From Oreocharis arfaki (Eukaryota; Chordata; Aves; Passeriformes; Paramythiidae), in the NCBI GenBank assembly GCA_013398015.1, contig VZRR01013430.1, positions 974,643 through 1,038,642 on the forward strand: a DNA stretch of 64,000 bases, read 5' to 3'. Each line of letters opens with the position of its first letter. Position 1 is the first letter of the stretch. The notes below the pieces were generated by a model. It searched no databases. It was not told where the DNA came from and saw only the letters and a program-made list of their open reading frames with translations. Position numbers and translations under genes: made by a program. This document shows, piece after piece, positions 1 to 13,680 of the stretch.

Positions 1-3000
1 GACTTGGCAAAGAGTGAACACGGGAGCAGCAGGAGGCAACTCCAACCAGTCATTAGGATGAAGATCTGCAATTTTAACCTGTGCCCAGCACTGAGACTGG
101 GCTCTGCTTCTGCTCTGCCAGTGTCTGATGCGGCTATGAAGATGTACCACGCACCCTCCTGACAGCCCAGGCACTCTGTCTGGTGTGGCAGGGGATCTGC
201 TTCCAAAGGAAGAGCTCGAATCAGCATCCATCAGTATTAGAAAGGAAGTTCCCACTCCATCCTGCTGTGCAATTCCAGCAATGCACCCTGCTCCAGGCTC
301 TGAGTGAGGGACTGAACTCTCCCAAAGGCAGCAAACAAACTCAGCCAAACATTGCAAGCGTTTTTGCTATTACAGAGTGGCCCAGAAAGCACCAGAAATG
401 GAAAAACAGCAAGTGTAGAACTGCCTGACTGGCAGCATAGAAAAAAGTTACAAAATAGGGTTTCTAAAGGAGTGAATTACATTACCTTAAACTCAAATTT
501 TACGTGCATAAAACATTAGATGTTTCATTTTATTTCTTCACTGTAAACAAACATTAATATATTTTCTTGTAATTTTAATGCAAACAGAATGAGCCATGCC
601 ATGGCAGCATAGAGAGGTTCAGCTGAGGCTGAAATTCCCCAAACAAATGGCTGAATAAATGTGCTGTGAGCTTGTTTAGTGTTTTAGCAAGGACTTTATC
701 CTTTTTTTTTTTGCCTTTTTCCCTACCAGAACAGACTTAGCAGAGTTTAAAAGAAGAAATTAGCTTTGAATTGGCTTTATCAGAAATAACATCCTGATTT
801 AGCAGACCAGGGTACCTCTCAGACAGATGTCAAAATGTCAGATGATGTAAGGAGCCCACACTGTAAATGTATCAGTGGCTTAATAACAAGAAAATTGACT
901 TCACTGCAGAGCTTGAGTCCAAGAGCCTTCAGTCTCAGATGCTTGGAGAACTGCTTTTTGCCTTTTAAAGGTCACCAGATTTATCCTGCCAGGCTCTAGA
1001 AGGTGAGAAGTTGTGGAAAGGAAACCTCGCAGCCTATTCTGAGATTAGGGAAGCAAAACAATGACAAAAACCCAGCCAGCCCCGAGTCTCATTTCTCACT
1101 GTCCCACGTTGGACACTATTCTTACTTCCAGCTGGAATGTCTGCACTCCCGTCAGCTGCAGAGGACGGGAACATTATTTCCCAGAGCTGATAAAGTCTCT
1201 AAAGGAGTTCTCTTCTCACTATGCCACATCCAAAACGCAGCAATGCAGAAGTTGCTGCTGAAGAGAAACTCAAGGTCAAATCCCTGCGGACTGGGAAAGT
1301 AAAACACAGCAGAGCATGATTTGTTCAGCTCCTCCCCTTTGCACTGAGGACCACAACAGGTACAGCACCCAGCGTGCTGGATCCGTGGCTGGTGGCTCCT
1401 CAGGGGCTCTGTAACAGGCCCTGCAGCCCGTGCCCAGCCCCAGGGACAGGGGCTGCTGTCAGGGATCAGAGCGTGTGCTGCATCGCCTGACGCGCAGCAC
1501 GGCGCACGTGGGAGATGCTCACAGCGAAACACAAGGCTGTATCCTGAGTATTTTTAACTCCAGCACCACCCTAAAAAGAGAAGCTGTTTTTTCTGTAGAA
1601 ATGCTTAACACCTCGCAGCAGAAATTTTGTGACCGCTGAAAGAATCAGGCAAGAAAAGAAGGCAGAGCCTGTGCTGTCAGCCTGCTCCCTGGATCTCTGC
1701 ACATCCCAGCTGTATCATTACCCTGGCATAGATGCCTTCCTTTAATTTGTTTCCTGAATGTTTGTTTCTTGACCGCCTGTCAATGACCCTTGACGTGTCC
1801 TTGAATTATTTCTTTAAAAAATTCATTTCATTTTTATACACAAAGTTCGATGTTATCTATTTATGGGCTAAGTTGCGCTTTCAATCAGCCTTCAAAAACT
1901 GGAAAAGAGCATTCCAGCATTCTTACTTTCTAGCAAAATACACTGATTTAATTTCATTTTTATCTGGAGTCTTCCTGCTGTGAGCTGCCCAAGTTTGTAC
2001 ACCAGATTTTCTGTTACGGTCCTGATATGAAAATGGAAACACAGGAGCCCTGACAGCTTACTGAATAGTAACTGCTGATATTTTATATTAAGTAACAAAA
2101 CCAGAAACAGACCTCAACAACATGTACAACCACCAAGCCTTGCATTCAAATCAGTTTCTCCTGATGTGAGAAAAAGGAGGAGTACTTCTGCTTTTAAAAA
2201 CTATATCCTTTTGCAGAGGTCAGGATCAGAACCTTGGTAAACGACCAGAAGCTTTGGGTGGCTGGGCCGTGGAACCAGTTCCTTGTGCGGTGTAAAGCTC
2301 GTGCTGCTGCAGTAACCTCAGTGGTCATTTCATGTGCTCGTTGGACCAGCGTGGTTGGTGCTCCCCTTTGGAAAAAGATGAGACACAGAATATATTTAGC
2401 AATTCCAAATGTCTCTTCTATAATGTCCTCCAAAGTCTGCACGTTGTAGCAATCACCTTCCCCAATATAATTTATTAAATAGTGCCATCCAGTGGGAAGT
2501 GACTCTTAGCACAATGAAGCTCTGAAAAACCCCATGTTAACTCTCAATTCTTACCATTGATGCAACTGCAGAGAGTATTTCCACAGTTTATCTTCTAAAT
2601 AAGCTGAATTTTATAATAATTCCCGGTGATATTTTGGCATGCCTTAGGTAAGATATAGAAGCAATAAAAAAGCAGGAATTCTCTGCTGTGTGAAAGGACA
2701 CATTTAAGGGGCATGATGAGGTAGCAACACCAATCCTAAATCCTTTTAAATCCTTGACAGCATCTAAATACATGACAAGAGATGTTAAATTTTACTCACA
2801 GAAGTTCTGAGTGTTCAGAAGGACAGGAAAACATTGAAAAGGAGTGAACTGACTATTGATTTTTATTCTACCAATTCATGTGTAACTGAATTCCCAGAAA
2901 GAAAGTGTCAGAATCATGAAACAATTTTGTTTAATTTCCAAAGCACCTTTGTATTATTTGCTGTTAAGGGAACACAAATACTGAGCACACACGTAATGTA

Positions 3001-6000
3001 TTAAACCAGGAAGCGTTTAGAGGGAGACAAATCTGCTTTCCAGACTCACCTGTTGCTGTTGAGTGTTTACAGACCTGCAGAATTTGGTGCCAAGAGAAAG
3101 CAGAGAAGTGAATTTCTGTGCAATTGGCAGAGCACTGAAGAGCCATCAGCAACCTAAGAGCTTGTTCCTCTCCCCTGCTTTATGTTCCTCTGTGAATTGC
3201 CAGCCATGAATCACGGTTCTCTTCAGATAACGAAGCCCCAGAAATTTCATGATCTGATGTAGCAATATAAATCTATATGGCCACCCCATTAAAAATACCT
3301 GCCTGGGAACAAAATGTGCTTTCTGGAAGTCATTCAATGCAAATACTCCTGGTTTTTTTTTCTTTTCCTTGGCAATTCAATAAAGAAACCATAAGATGAT
3401 ATATGCCATGTGCCAGCAAAAACCACCAGACAGCTGTATGTGTGTAAAGCATTATGAGTGAAGGATACTACGTGTGCAGAACTGTTTGTGTGTGTAAACA
3501 GGACACATCAGTACAAGAAAGAGAATGTAGAAATGGGTACATATTCAGATATCCATGGGAATTATGCCAGAAAAAGTGAAATTAATACATTTGCTGTGGA
3601 GAATAGAGTCAAAAAGAAAAGCACAATGTGCAGCACCCAAGCCTTTTCAAATTGTAACAGCACCAGGTATTTCTTATATTGAAATTAAAAATTAAAAAAA
3701 AAAAATCAAGTGATGAGCAGTGGCCTGGATATTAGCAGTTATCCAAAGTAAGAAGAAAGTATAATGTTCATCTAAGCTGACATATTTCAGGAACAGCAAA
3801 TGGTTCCATCACCTTTGCTATTGCCTTATTTTTTACTCCTCTGTTATAGTGATAATAGTGGAATTCAGCTCAGCTAGTTCTAAAAGTTCTTCACAGATGC
3901 TTTGAGAACAGTGGAGTTTTAAATTATACAATATATATTTGAAAATCATCCAGGGATACTTGGAGATAAATAGAAATAACAATAATTAGGTATACTTGTA
4001 GATATAGAAAGAATATGAGTAAATTTAGGAGTTTTCCCATTATTATCAGATAAATTTGCAGGAAGAGAAAAAACATCTCTTTAACGTGCAAGTTTTGTGG
4101 TTTTTTTCTTTAATGTCCATTCATGGCTGTTTAATAAAGGCTAGAGCAAATAACAAGGAAATAAACAAAACAAAAACACCTCAAAACACCAACAACCAAA
4201 AAACCCAGCAAAAGAACCTTCCTGCAAGAATTTCAGACAAAAAAACCCCATGACTAACATTATCAAAATTTACTCATTAGCCTTCCCAAACCCCTTCCCA
4301 GTAATGGTGGCTTCTTGTCACAAAATCAAACAATCTGAGTCCTCTGAAAGGTACCAAACTCATCAGTATTTCTGCTGGCCCACTTGGCAAAGCTCTGTAA
4401 TCCCCGTGTCAACAAGAAAAGTCTTCAGAAGGTTTTATTGATGACCAGAGATCCCCACCTCGGGAGCCAGCTGAAAGCAGGGTAAGACCCCAGCCCTGGC
4501 GTGGGCCACGCTCCCTGGAGGTGCAGGCAGGCATGGTTAATGTAGAGCACAGCCATTAATCAATGGAGAAATACCCACAGCACCTGCTCAAGTGAACAAA
4601 ACCTTTCTGAGAGTTTGGAAAAATCTACGCTACCAAAATTGTTTCTTTTCTTATGTCAGACACAGCAAGAGCAGGAGAGAAGTGACCACAACCTCCACTC
4701 TTGCTTTCCAGCTTGAGCTAGAATTCGGAGGAAAAGGAACTGTAGCAAACAAGCCATACCACAAATGGATGGTTGTAAGGCAAAAAAAGAGAGAGTAGGA
4801 CCTTAAAAAGAGAAGCCTGAACTTAAATGCAGAATGGACCTGGTAACCAAGGTAGAAATGGGTCACACACAGCCACGTTGATGTACCTGCACCTCCTCGC
4901 TTTTACCAAGTTCTGGACAGAAGATCTAATCATATAAATTGTGCTGAAAAGTGTGGAGGTGTTTGTTTGCCAGCTCTGGCTGCATGTGAATGCATACACT
5001 TAAAATCTTTTTGGACAAAGGGTGAGGATTTGCAAACTGCTGTTCCTGGCCCAACTGAGTGTGAACCCAGCTTTCTGAGGAAGAGTTTAATGCATTAAAC
5101 CATAACGTTAGTGCTGCAGCTCCCTATCAGTTGAAATGCATGCTGCTTAACAAATTTAGGATTTAAAAGTGAGAGAAAAATGAATTTCACCTACCTCTTC
5201 CTATTTACAGGTTAAAAATAGCCAGCCTTGCAGGCTGACAGTATCACTGCTGTAGTGGCTAACAGTCCTTGTGAGAATCCATAGACCCCCTTCTGCTCCA
5301 GCGTAATTAAAGAATAAAATGTTGGCATTATATGGAGAAAGAACTGTGTCCTCTTGCTTATATTTCTCCACTTGACAGAGTGGATCTAAAAATAAAAACC
5401 TAGCAGCCTACAGATCATAAAAGTGCTCATTACTTTAAACTAGTGGGCACTGGGCTACCATCCAGGTTAAGTCACTTCCAACATCAAGTGCTCTGAGATG
5501 CTTTGAACTCTAGCAGAGCCCTCTCTCTCACAATGCCATACCATTAGCTCATCACAAAACTAATTTTCAGTGATTCCTTTGGGCTCAGAAACATGAAAGG
5601 AAGGCGGCACAAAGTCTGCACCACTTTCTGTTGGTGTTTTGTGTGTGGCAGCTGTACAAGAGATGCACTGGACATTCTTTTCATCTACTGGATCATAACC
5701 AGTAGATCCTGATTTTTAGTGGCCTATTCCTTCACAAGTCTAACAAATGTTATCCCATCTCCATTCCCATTGTGTGCAATACCCACGTTGCCCAACGTGA
5801 GATGCTGCATGAAGTCTTGGAGGATAAATTCCTTCCAACACTGTTTCCAGTGTTTGTTTTCCACGAATCCCAACCTCATACCAGCTACTGTGAAAAGTAC
5901 CTCTGCCCCAGCCAAAACCAGCACAATAATATGCTTGCATTAAGTTATGAATATTTTCTGTATGCAGCTTCTTAGGAATTGATTATCTCTTTATAGATTC

Positions 6001-6039
6001 TTCCTTTTTTACACCAAGGAAAATAAGTCAGAATATTAG
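1..6039. other. Unique AT-rich non-coding DNA
   Basis: I see no recognisable exon, RNA gene or transposon here. Open frames are short, many lack an ATG, and they overlap on both strands, as expected by chance. Notable points are a GC-richer, CpG-containing patch at about 1330-1530 with a CACGTG E-box at 1505-1510, short A/T homopolymers, an A-rich stretch at about 4150-4250, and a 9-bp inverted repeat at 5683-5707. Confidence 0.6.
5683..5707. repeat. Short perfect inverted repeat (9-bp arms)
   Basis: The left arm ATCTACTGG (5683-5691) is the exact reverse complement of the right arm CCAGTAGAT (5699-5707), with a 7-nt spacer. Arms of this size are expected several times by chance in 64 kb, so no function is implied. 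Confidence 0.6.
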
Positions 6040-6330
6040 TTACCCAAAATCTTGTACAAATTATTCTAATGGTAATCTTAATTAATTTAATCTTTTTATG
6101 GGCACAAAAATTTCAAGCAATTAGTTTCTTCTAATTGTGCCAACAGAATTAGTAATGTATTAATTATTATAGCATCAAAGTTGGAATAATGTAACTGTTA
6201 ATTAAGCTCAAAATATTGCTAAATAATTATTCTCAAGAACATAGTTTTTACTAATTACAGCATTATTGCTAAATATAATTTCACAAGTTATTTTAGATAA
6301 GTACTCAACTCTTAATTAAATTATCAGTTG
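6040..6330. promoter_or_regulatory. TAAT/ATTA-dense block, candidate conserved non-coding element
   Basis: This stretch of about 290 bp is packed with homeodomain-type cores: TTAATTAA-like words near 6078, 6197 and 6313, plus many AATTA, TAATTA and ATTATT words on both strands. The surroundings are less extreme. Dense TAATTA clusters are typical of deeply conserved vertebrate enhancers bound by homeodomain proteins, which is established knowledge of that class. Assigning this block to it is inference, because AT-rich drift can give the same look and conservation cannot be judged from one sequence. Confidence 0.2.
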
Positions 6331-7957
6331 AACAGAAACAGTCAGATGCTGAAGTTCTGCAGTTTGGAAACAGTTACGGTTAGTTGACTATATATTTAAA
6401 AGGAAATGTTTCTGCCCTAAAAATTATTTGGCACATGGTAAAGGTTCAGCAGCAGCACCTTCAGTGAATTCAATCCATCGACTCATCACTCAAAATCAAG
6501 AGGCAGCACAGAAATGTACCTGAAGCTGGTATAGAACCAATAAACCCTTTCAAGGTATTTACTCAAATTAATTGCACAGGCAAGTGTGCAGGATGAGGCA
6601 GAGGGCTTGGGAAGGGTTCTTCGTGCAGAGTTCTAACTCAGGATCTCCTTCCTGCCTGCAGCTGATGGCAGCTGGGTGTAGAACAAACATGATTTAAGTC
6701 TACACTCCATGAAGTCACCAAAAGAAGACAAGGAAACTTTTTTTCCTTGCCAAGGCAAGTTTTCACCACAACTTAATAGCTTTTAGTATCTCCGTTTTTC
6801 TCTATCAGCTCCCTTATCAAACCAAACCCCGAACAGATCCGTCAGCACAGTGAAGTTTGTCCCCACTTCTGCATCTTACAGACGCAGAATCAAATTTCCC
6901 CATTTATCTCACACTCACTTCAGTTAATCCCAGAGTTAAATTTATCCGAGGGTTTGATGGCACTATCTCCATTTTCCAGACTTCTTTGAATCAGCCAAAA
7001 TCCCCAAGCCTGCGGTGGTGACCATTGCTTGGAAAAGATCATGATACTCTTTAGTTTGCCCTCTGTGAATGCTGATGTGAGCTTCCCTAGGGGTTAGGGG
7101 TTGTACTTCTGCTTAACATGAACAAACCCATCCCCAAAGCCATCCCACTAATGCAACTTAGCATGCAGCACAATTTTTGTCATTTTATCCTGTTGTTTTA
7201 TGTTGTATTTTAAACACACCATGTCTAATATGAGGAAAGAAGAAAAAAATCTCTGCTTTGGATACCTTTTCACAACGAACTTCAACAGTGAAGAAAAACC
7301 CTCCAAACCCATGAAAGCTGTTTTAATGTTCAAAACACAAGGTCCACTGCTCCTGCCAAACTGAAGAGGTTCCCAGAGTAATCAGTATCATATTCCAAAA
7401 TTACATAGGAGGCTTACTGCAAAGCTTGCCGAAGGACAACAAATTCCCTACAGCTTTTGAATTATAAATACACAGAAAACATTTCCCAGGGTCATGAGTA
7501 TTTTCCAGACTTGGCAACTCTAAAAATAATAGGTCCCGAATGGTTTTCTAGGCCAAAACCTCTGAACTTGGTGGATAAGAGAAAATGCGACAAAAAGAAA
7601 GCATAAAATTAATTATTGCAGTCTAAACTTGGAAGAATGGGGACTCTTGATGCATCACTATAACCCATTTTTCTGGGAAGAGCAGAAAATAAAACATCTG
7701 AAACCCTGGCCATTCACTTTAGGTCATTATTACGTCCTTTCTAGAAGGCTGCAAAAAAGCCCCCACTTCTATGTTGATCCTCACAAGCTCCCCCTGTCAG
7801 AGCCTCCCCCTGCTCAAACAGCACTACCAGGTGTTTATTTGGTACCTGTGCCCTCAGCTCCTCGTCCCACAGAGGTGGGGAACATCCTGAGGTTGCTGCT
7901 GTCGCCTTGTGCAGGACTCCACCCACATGCACCTCTGCAGATGGGGGCACAACCTTT

Positions 7958-7990
7958 GCAGAATTCTGCTCCAGATGAGCAGAATTCTGC
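7958..7990. repeat. Two copies of a 12-bp perfect palindrome
   Basis: GCAGAATTCTGC occurs at 7958-7969 and again at 7979-7990. Each copy is its own reverse complement, and the starts are 21 bp apart, close to two helical turns. The arrangement would suit a dimeric binding site, but no known factor consensus fits well. Confidence 0.7.
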
Positions 7991-8944
7991 CTCTTTCTGC
8001 TCAAAGCAGCCCAAGAACAGATTTTTGTAGTAAAAGCTGTTGTAACGCAGCACCCTGAGAGAAGCTGAGAGCAGTTGCCAGGAGCAGTGCAAGGGCACGC
8101 TGCCAGCGTTCAGTGATACTCGAGATCTCAAAAGCTTTACGAGCCAGAGACTGCTCTCTTAGAAATCGATGGTGGATTTTGCTTCCATGAACCTGCAAAT
8201 CTTTGTTCAATATTCAGTTTCAGCCTTTATTTAGTACATGCTTTTCAAATCCACATTTCAGATAAGATCAGACAGCCTTTTCGGTGAGAGCCTCCGTTGA
8301 TGGAGCCAATCTGTGCTTCAATAACTTAAACCACTTTTGAGAGAACGTGTTCCATACAAAACAGACTTTAGAATATCAGCAAAGTTATTTTTTCATTTTT
8401 CACAAGCAACTTATTTTCATCACCTGTGAACACCACAAAAATGATTGCTGCGAAAGAAAAGCAAGCGCTGAAACTGCACAGCAAAATATCTGAATGCAAA
8501 AACTGAGCACAGGAGTACAAGAAAACAGAATTCCCTTCAGCATCACATTGTTACCAGGAGGTGTGAGGTGCCTTCTGAAATTTTAAACATGACAGCATTT
8601 CTTTGCATTTCCATTATGATATAGACAGTAGTCCCTCTGTGAAAGCGTGGGCTGTGCCCAAAAGCAGCAGTTGGAAGACGGTTTATGTTACTCTCCTGTT
8701 TGGCTGTATGACACTGAGTTCTTGTAGAAAAAGGTATCTATCAGATTTCTACAAGATAAAAGTGTCCTTTGTGCTAAAGAGGTGCAAGAATTCTGCGCCT
8801 TGAGGCACAGAACTCTTTCATCGCAGTCCCAAATGTAGATGCAGAAACACTGTGGAAAAGACAAAATGGAGCAAAACACACAGAAAGCAAAAAAAATACC
8901 CCCCATGTAGCTGCATCTCAGATTCTGGCACTTGTGCTTTGGGA

Positions 8945-9015
8945 CCATCCTGCCTGAGAAGAGTTGGATCTGTGGTCCCTTCCAACCTTGCTCTGTCTGT
9001 GAAGTTTCTGAGTGA
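8945..9015 (+). mobile_element. Degraded CR1-like LINE 3' fragment (doubtful)
   Basis: The segment GTTGGATCTGTGGTCCCTTC, followed by CAACCTTG and a TCTGTGAAGTTTCTG stretch, resembles the terminal block of bird CR1 elements, in which a GGTTGGA...GGTCCCTTCCAACC motif precedes an ATTCTGTGATTCTG-like tail. It is shorter and more diverged than the copies at 31571 and 32781. It could be a chance match. Confidence 0.35.
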
Positions 9016-9058
9016 GACAGAACCATTGTAAAGCAAAGGCAGAACACTAAGCACACAT

Positions 9059-9095
9059 TAAATTCACGTGTAACACACACTAAATTCACGTGTAA
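9059..9095. repeat. 22-bp-period duplication carrying two CACGTG E-boxes
   Basis: The 15-bp word TAAATTCACGTGTAA occurs at 9059-9073 and 9081-9095. Each copy contains a perfect CACGTG E-box (9065-9070 and 9087-9092), exactly 22 bp apart. CACGTG is the core bound by bHLH factors of the MYC/USF/CLOCK-BMAL type; use here is not shown. Confidence 0.65.
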
Positions 9096-9302
9096 TGCAT
9101 AAATCCTTAATAGAGCAGAGATCAATTTCCTGGAGGTCTACAATCTGATTTTGTTCAAATTTATAAAATTTACAGAAAAAAACCTGAAGACCAAGAGGCA
9201 ATCATTTATGTTTCCACATTCCTCAGAGGCAAGCAAAACAATGCATATATTTTGAGGAAACATTTCTACCATTGCAGCACAGGCACATCTATATAGATAT
9301 AT

Positions 9303-9412
9303 TAAAAAAAAAAACAAAAAACAAAAAACACAACAAACCACAAAAACCCCAACAAAACACTAAAGAAACAAAGAAAAATCAAAATACAAAAATAATAATA
9401 AAAAACCCCCAA
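9303..9412 (+). repeat. A-rich low-complexity tract
   Basis: About 110 bp made almost only of A with scattered C (AAAACAAAAAACAAAAAAC-type words), grading into AATAATAATAA and a CCCCC run. The minus-strand phenylalanine/leucine-rich frame across it is an artefact of this composition. Confidence 0.85.
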
Positions 9413-12400
9413 AGAAGCACTGAGCTAACCACACCCAGAGGACTAAGAGGCAGCAATGACACAGCCTCAGGAGAAGCTGTTCCACAGCAGCCAGTGCTGC
9501 CACTCAGGATTCTGTTTTGGTACCCACTGTACCCTCACACTCAACTCAGAATTTTGCCTCTTCCACCCTCATCTCAGGCAAACCTGTTTCCCATTGCTGC
9601 CCTACAACAAACTGATGACACCAAAGTGTGATCACTCAACTTAAGAAGTGCACAAACCAACAAACATTTGCTGTGGTATTCCAGAGTGGCACAGAGTGGA
9701 ACAAGCAGGATAAAGAGAGAAAATGAGTCAGCAGTGGAACCACCAGGGCATTTTTGGCTTTACTTCAAGCTCAGAGATTAAAACAACCACCGAGCTGAGA
9801 GCTGGTGACAAAAGTGGCTGAAGGAGTTTTCCATATTGATTCAAGTTTGGAAGAAATCTACCCCAGATCCACCAACTAAAACGTCACAATTTAAGGAAAG
9901 ATTTGGTGATTCTCGTGACTTCAGTGCTTTGACCGTGAAGTTGTGCTGTAACTAAATTTCAAAACTGAGTTGAAAACTTTGGAACACGTAAAGAAGTGTG
10001 AAAGTGAAAAAAAAAAAAAAAATGACAAAGCCCTCCATGGGTAATTTTTTGAAAAATAAGGACAATCAGAAAATTTGTCAATCCCACATTATAATACTCT
10101 ACATCAAAAAGGTTATTTTCATATATTTTGTTTTCATGTCATGTATTATGATAAAAAGGATACTGATTCTGCAAGCTCCAGCTACAGCATTAACTTTGAA
10201 ATGGTCAAAATTACTGTGTAGAAAATAAATTGATCAGGTTAAAGAGTATAGGAGCAGAAAAGAAGTAGTTGGTGGCAAGAAACCTACACAATCAAAGTAT
10301 TTATCATCCTACCCAAGCAAACAAACACTGACCACTTCCTTGCATTAATGCTTTAAGGTTCAAATACCCACTGCTCTTTAAGTCCTCAGACAGAAGCCTC
10401 AGACAGACTTTTCAATTCTCATCCTCAATGCATAAATTATACTCCACTCCCTTCTTGTATTTGGATTTTCTGACAGCTCGTGCTCATGGCAGTAGAAGGT
10501 TCACTTTCCCTCTGTGAAATGAAATGGTATCAGAGAGAAGGGAGGAAATTCCAGCTACAAGACACGAGTGCCTATGAAGGTCGTATCATTTCTCCCAGCT
10601 CCCATCAGGAGGGCCTAGGACTGGCCTCTGGCACTACCAGTCACTCTTCCTTTCTGACAAAAATACAGCATCAAAATGATCACTCTGAAAGTCAGTTTCT
10701 TAAAAGGGTTTGTGGGTTTTGTCTGGATGCCAACACTGCGGTGAAAGGCGAGGTTTTGGGGATGTGGAGCAGTACTCCAGGTCTGAAGGAGGGAGTGAGC
10801 CAGTCACCAAGTAACAGGATACTCATTTAGCGGTGCTAGCTTGGGAAAAGGCGCTAAATCCCATTTAATTAGCTGTGAATAGCAGCAGAACACGGATACT
10901 CCCTCTGGAGATAGAGCACTCTGCTCCAGCCCGGCATCGGGGTCTCACCCTGCCCGTGGCACTTCAGCTGGTCCGTGGTGTGATTTCAACACGAGCATTC
11001 CCTGACTCCCTTCGCCCTCCTGGAAAAGGAAGAGGGAAGAGGAACTTTTTGAAACAACACCACCCGGCTCCTGTGAGCCACTCAGCAGCACAAAATCTTA
11101 GAGCAAGGACAACCCTGCCTTGGATATGTTTTTCCATCACCACCAGATGCCAAATGAAGCCTAACCCTGCAGCGAGCACGTGTTGTTTACCGGCTCCACT
11201 TGTGATCATCTCCTGATGCCAAGAGGGTCAGAGGCTCCTGCTATTAGAGGAAATGCAGTGCATCTTTTATTACCATAATGCATCAGAAAACTCAGACTGA
11301 GCATTAACTGTAAACGTGGGGACAAAAGGCCAGCGATTTTTAAATGCTGTTTACCACTTAACAACTGGGTTTTTTTTCATTTTGATTTGGCAATACAAAG
11401 TAAACCTCTGGAGTCTAAGTGATGGAAAATATTTGTTTCGTTTCAAGACAATCATTTCAGTAGATGCAAAAAAAAAAAAAAAAATACCGTCACTCCATGC
11501 AAAGCTACTCAATGAAGAAATTTGGAGCATATTAATCACCAAAGTCTTGTGCTCTAGCTGTATTTTAAATTTCATTAAATGCAACATATTTCTTGAATGA
11601 AATTACGAACTTTTCTTGGAGTAAAATAATTAGATGTTAATAAATAAATTGTCGTGTCAGAACATCACTGGTTTGACCAAACAACAATTTCATCAGAGTT
11701 TGGCCACCGAAACAGAATTACCAAATAGCACAAAGCCTTCAGTGGCTGCCACTCCACCGTGAAAGGGCAACTCTGAGCTAATGCTTTTGTGTGTCTGCTA
11801 ATGTAAGAACGTGGCGAATTAGTGAAAACATTCTTTGACCTTTTGACAACTTTTGCCTAAAAAAATTGTAGAAACACCAAGTACCAAGGATGCTGAACAT
11901 ATGCAGCTATTAGCTACAATATTTAGCCACCAAATTACAACGTTAACAATTACAACAATATTTAGCTGGCAAGTAAAACTAAATCCATAAGCCACGTTAT
12001 GTGTATTCTAGGGGTTGGTTGGGAATTCTTTAAGGTCCCTTTCAAAGTCACATTAATGGCATTAAATGCAATATACAACTTTTTGGTAAAAGAACTGGGA
12101 AGTCACTAAGCTCCAGTTGTTGGTTTAAAAAAGGGAATCTCCTCTCTCCCCCTCAACACAGATATTTTCTGTGTCCCTCCACTTCAGCTAGTGAGAATAA
12201 AGGATGTGTGAAAGCACAGATTTGTGTCAGGTGGCTCTCCCAGGCTCAAAGTCTTGCCTAGAAGCCTCTCCCATGTGTTCATGGGCACTCACTTCGGGTT
12301 CCAGGGCTGTCCAGCTGCTGATGAGTGAACTGCAATGATCAAAATATCTCCAATTCTCACAAAGCTGGGACACGGGGGCTCATGCAAGATGCAAGCTTCC

Positions 12401-13670
12401 AAGATCTGTTCTGTCACAGGACTGCTTCTTCCTCAACTTTTCTGAGAAATGTTAACCCCAGGAATGCTTGAAAGTATTGTAATAGATGCCTCTTCTCTTT
12501 TATCCCCTCCTGAAAATCTTTCAATATTTGGGGAAAAGAAAAAACCCAAACATTGTTACCTCCTGCTTGCAGACACTTTTGAAACTTCAACTGCTTTTCA
12601 GATGCTTTGTTTGGAATAAATAGCATTTAAACTAGAAAGAATCTGATTTAGGGACAGCTCTGCTCTCCACTCACTGTATAGTTACAGTTTCAAGTGCGCT
12701 AGAATTGAATCTCGGTCAAAACCAAAAGGAGCTCAATATTCTCCTTACATCAACCAGAGGGTTTAATGGGGACAATGTGGGATGATTTATGACATTCTTC
12801 TTCTCTGTCATTACCTCTGAGAATCACTGCTGGTAACCTGAAGAAGATGATCACCTCTGGAAAGGAGGGTTTGTGGCCAGATAGAGCAGCTCCAATCCTG
12901 AGAGCCTGACAGAGGATTAAACAACTGCTTTCTATTATTTGATATTGCTTTCTCTTACGTTGCTGCACTGATTTCTCCAACTAATTTCTCTGTGGACGTT
13001 ACAGGATAAGGAGGCACTCAGTCCCCAGTGGTGGAGAGAAAAATTGAATACAAAACCTGTTTCTTTCTCCCGCACGCTGGAATAGAAATCTCCAAAGTTG
13101 TTGCGTTTCACCCCCACTTCCCTCTGTGGCCCAGTGCTGTGCATTAAAGCTGGCCTTGATTGTCTGCCATCATTTCCCCTCACCATCACAGACAAGGTTG
13201 TTACCAACAAAAAGGTTATGGGGAACTGCCACCCCGTTCCCTTGATAGCCACAGTCCACCACCAGCCGTAGCACAGAATGGTACAGCAGGGAAAGCACCA
13301 CAAATGTCGGCATCCAGGCTCCCCCTGCCCTCTGTCTCCTGTGCCAGGAGGCTCTGACACATCCACTGCTGTCTGTGGAGGCTAAAAGCCAGCAGAGGCT
13401 GTAATCCCATAAAGGATCCAGCTAACCCCATGAACACCACCATCTCCTCTCTGATGCTTACATGCCACGAAACAAACTTCTGATACTTTTAGCAAAGCTG
13501 AATTAAACCTTTGACAGGACAAATTGCATGGCAGTGGGCATAAAAAACAGATTCTAGTTCTGGTTACCTTTTTGTTTTTTCTCCTACATTTCAAAGGAAT
13601 AGCAACTTCTTTTTTTTTTTTTTTTAAATTTTGCAATAAAACCCACAAGATAATTGCTGAAAAATTAGAT
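9413..13670. other. Unique non-coding DNA
   Basis: I see no recognisable gene. It holds poly-A runs at 10007-10022 and about 11468-11484 and a stop-dense AT-rich background. The GC content rises at 10880-11210 and 13020-13380, where frames of 80-140 codons occur on both strands. The largest (12935-13366, minus) begins at GTG and shows no domain I recognise. Confidence 0.55.
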
Positions 13671-13680
13671 CAGCACTTAC

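Larger units (their letters stand above)
6331..9050. other. Unique non-coding DNA with a twin palindrome
   Basis: No gene is recognised. Within it, 7760-8010 is GC-richer and ends in two copies of the 12-bp palindrome GCAGAATTCTGC (7958-7969 and 7979-7990). Around 8940-9015 there is a CR1-like fragment. The longest minus-strand frame here (8688-9125) begins at a TTG, not an ATG, and overlaps the CR1-like fragment, so I do not call it. Confidence 0.55.

Noticed and set aside
8688..9125. 145-codon minus-strand frame
   Set aside because: It begins at TTG, overlaps a CR1-like fragment on the opposite strand, and has no recognisable domain.
12935..13366. 143-codon minus-strand frame
   Set aside because: It begins at GTG, no domain is recognised, and overlapping frames exist on both strands in a GC-richer patch.
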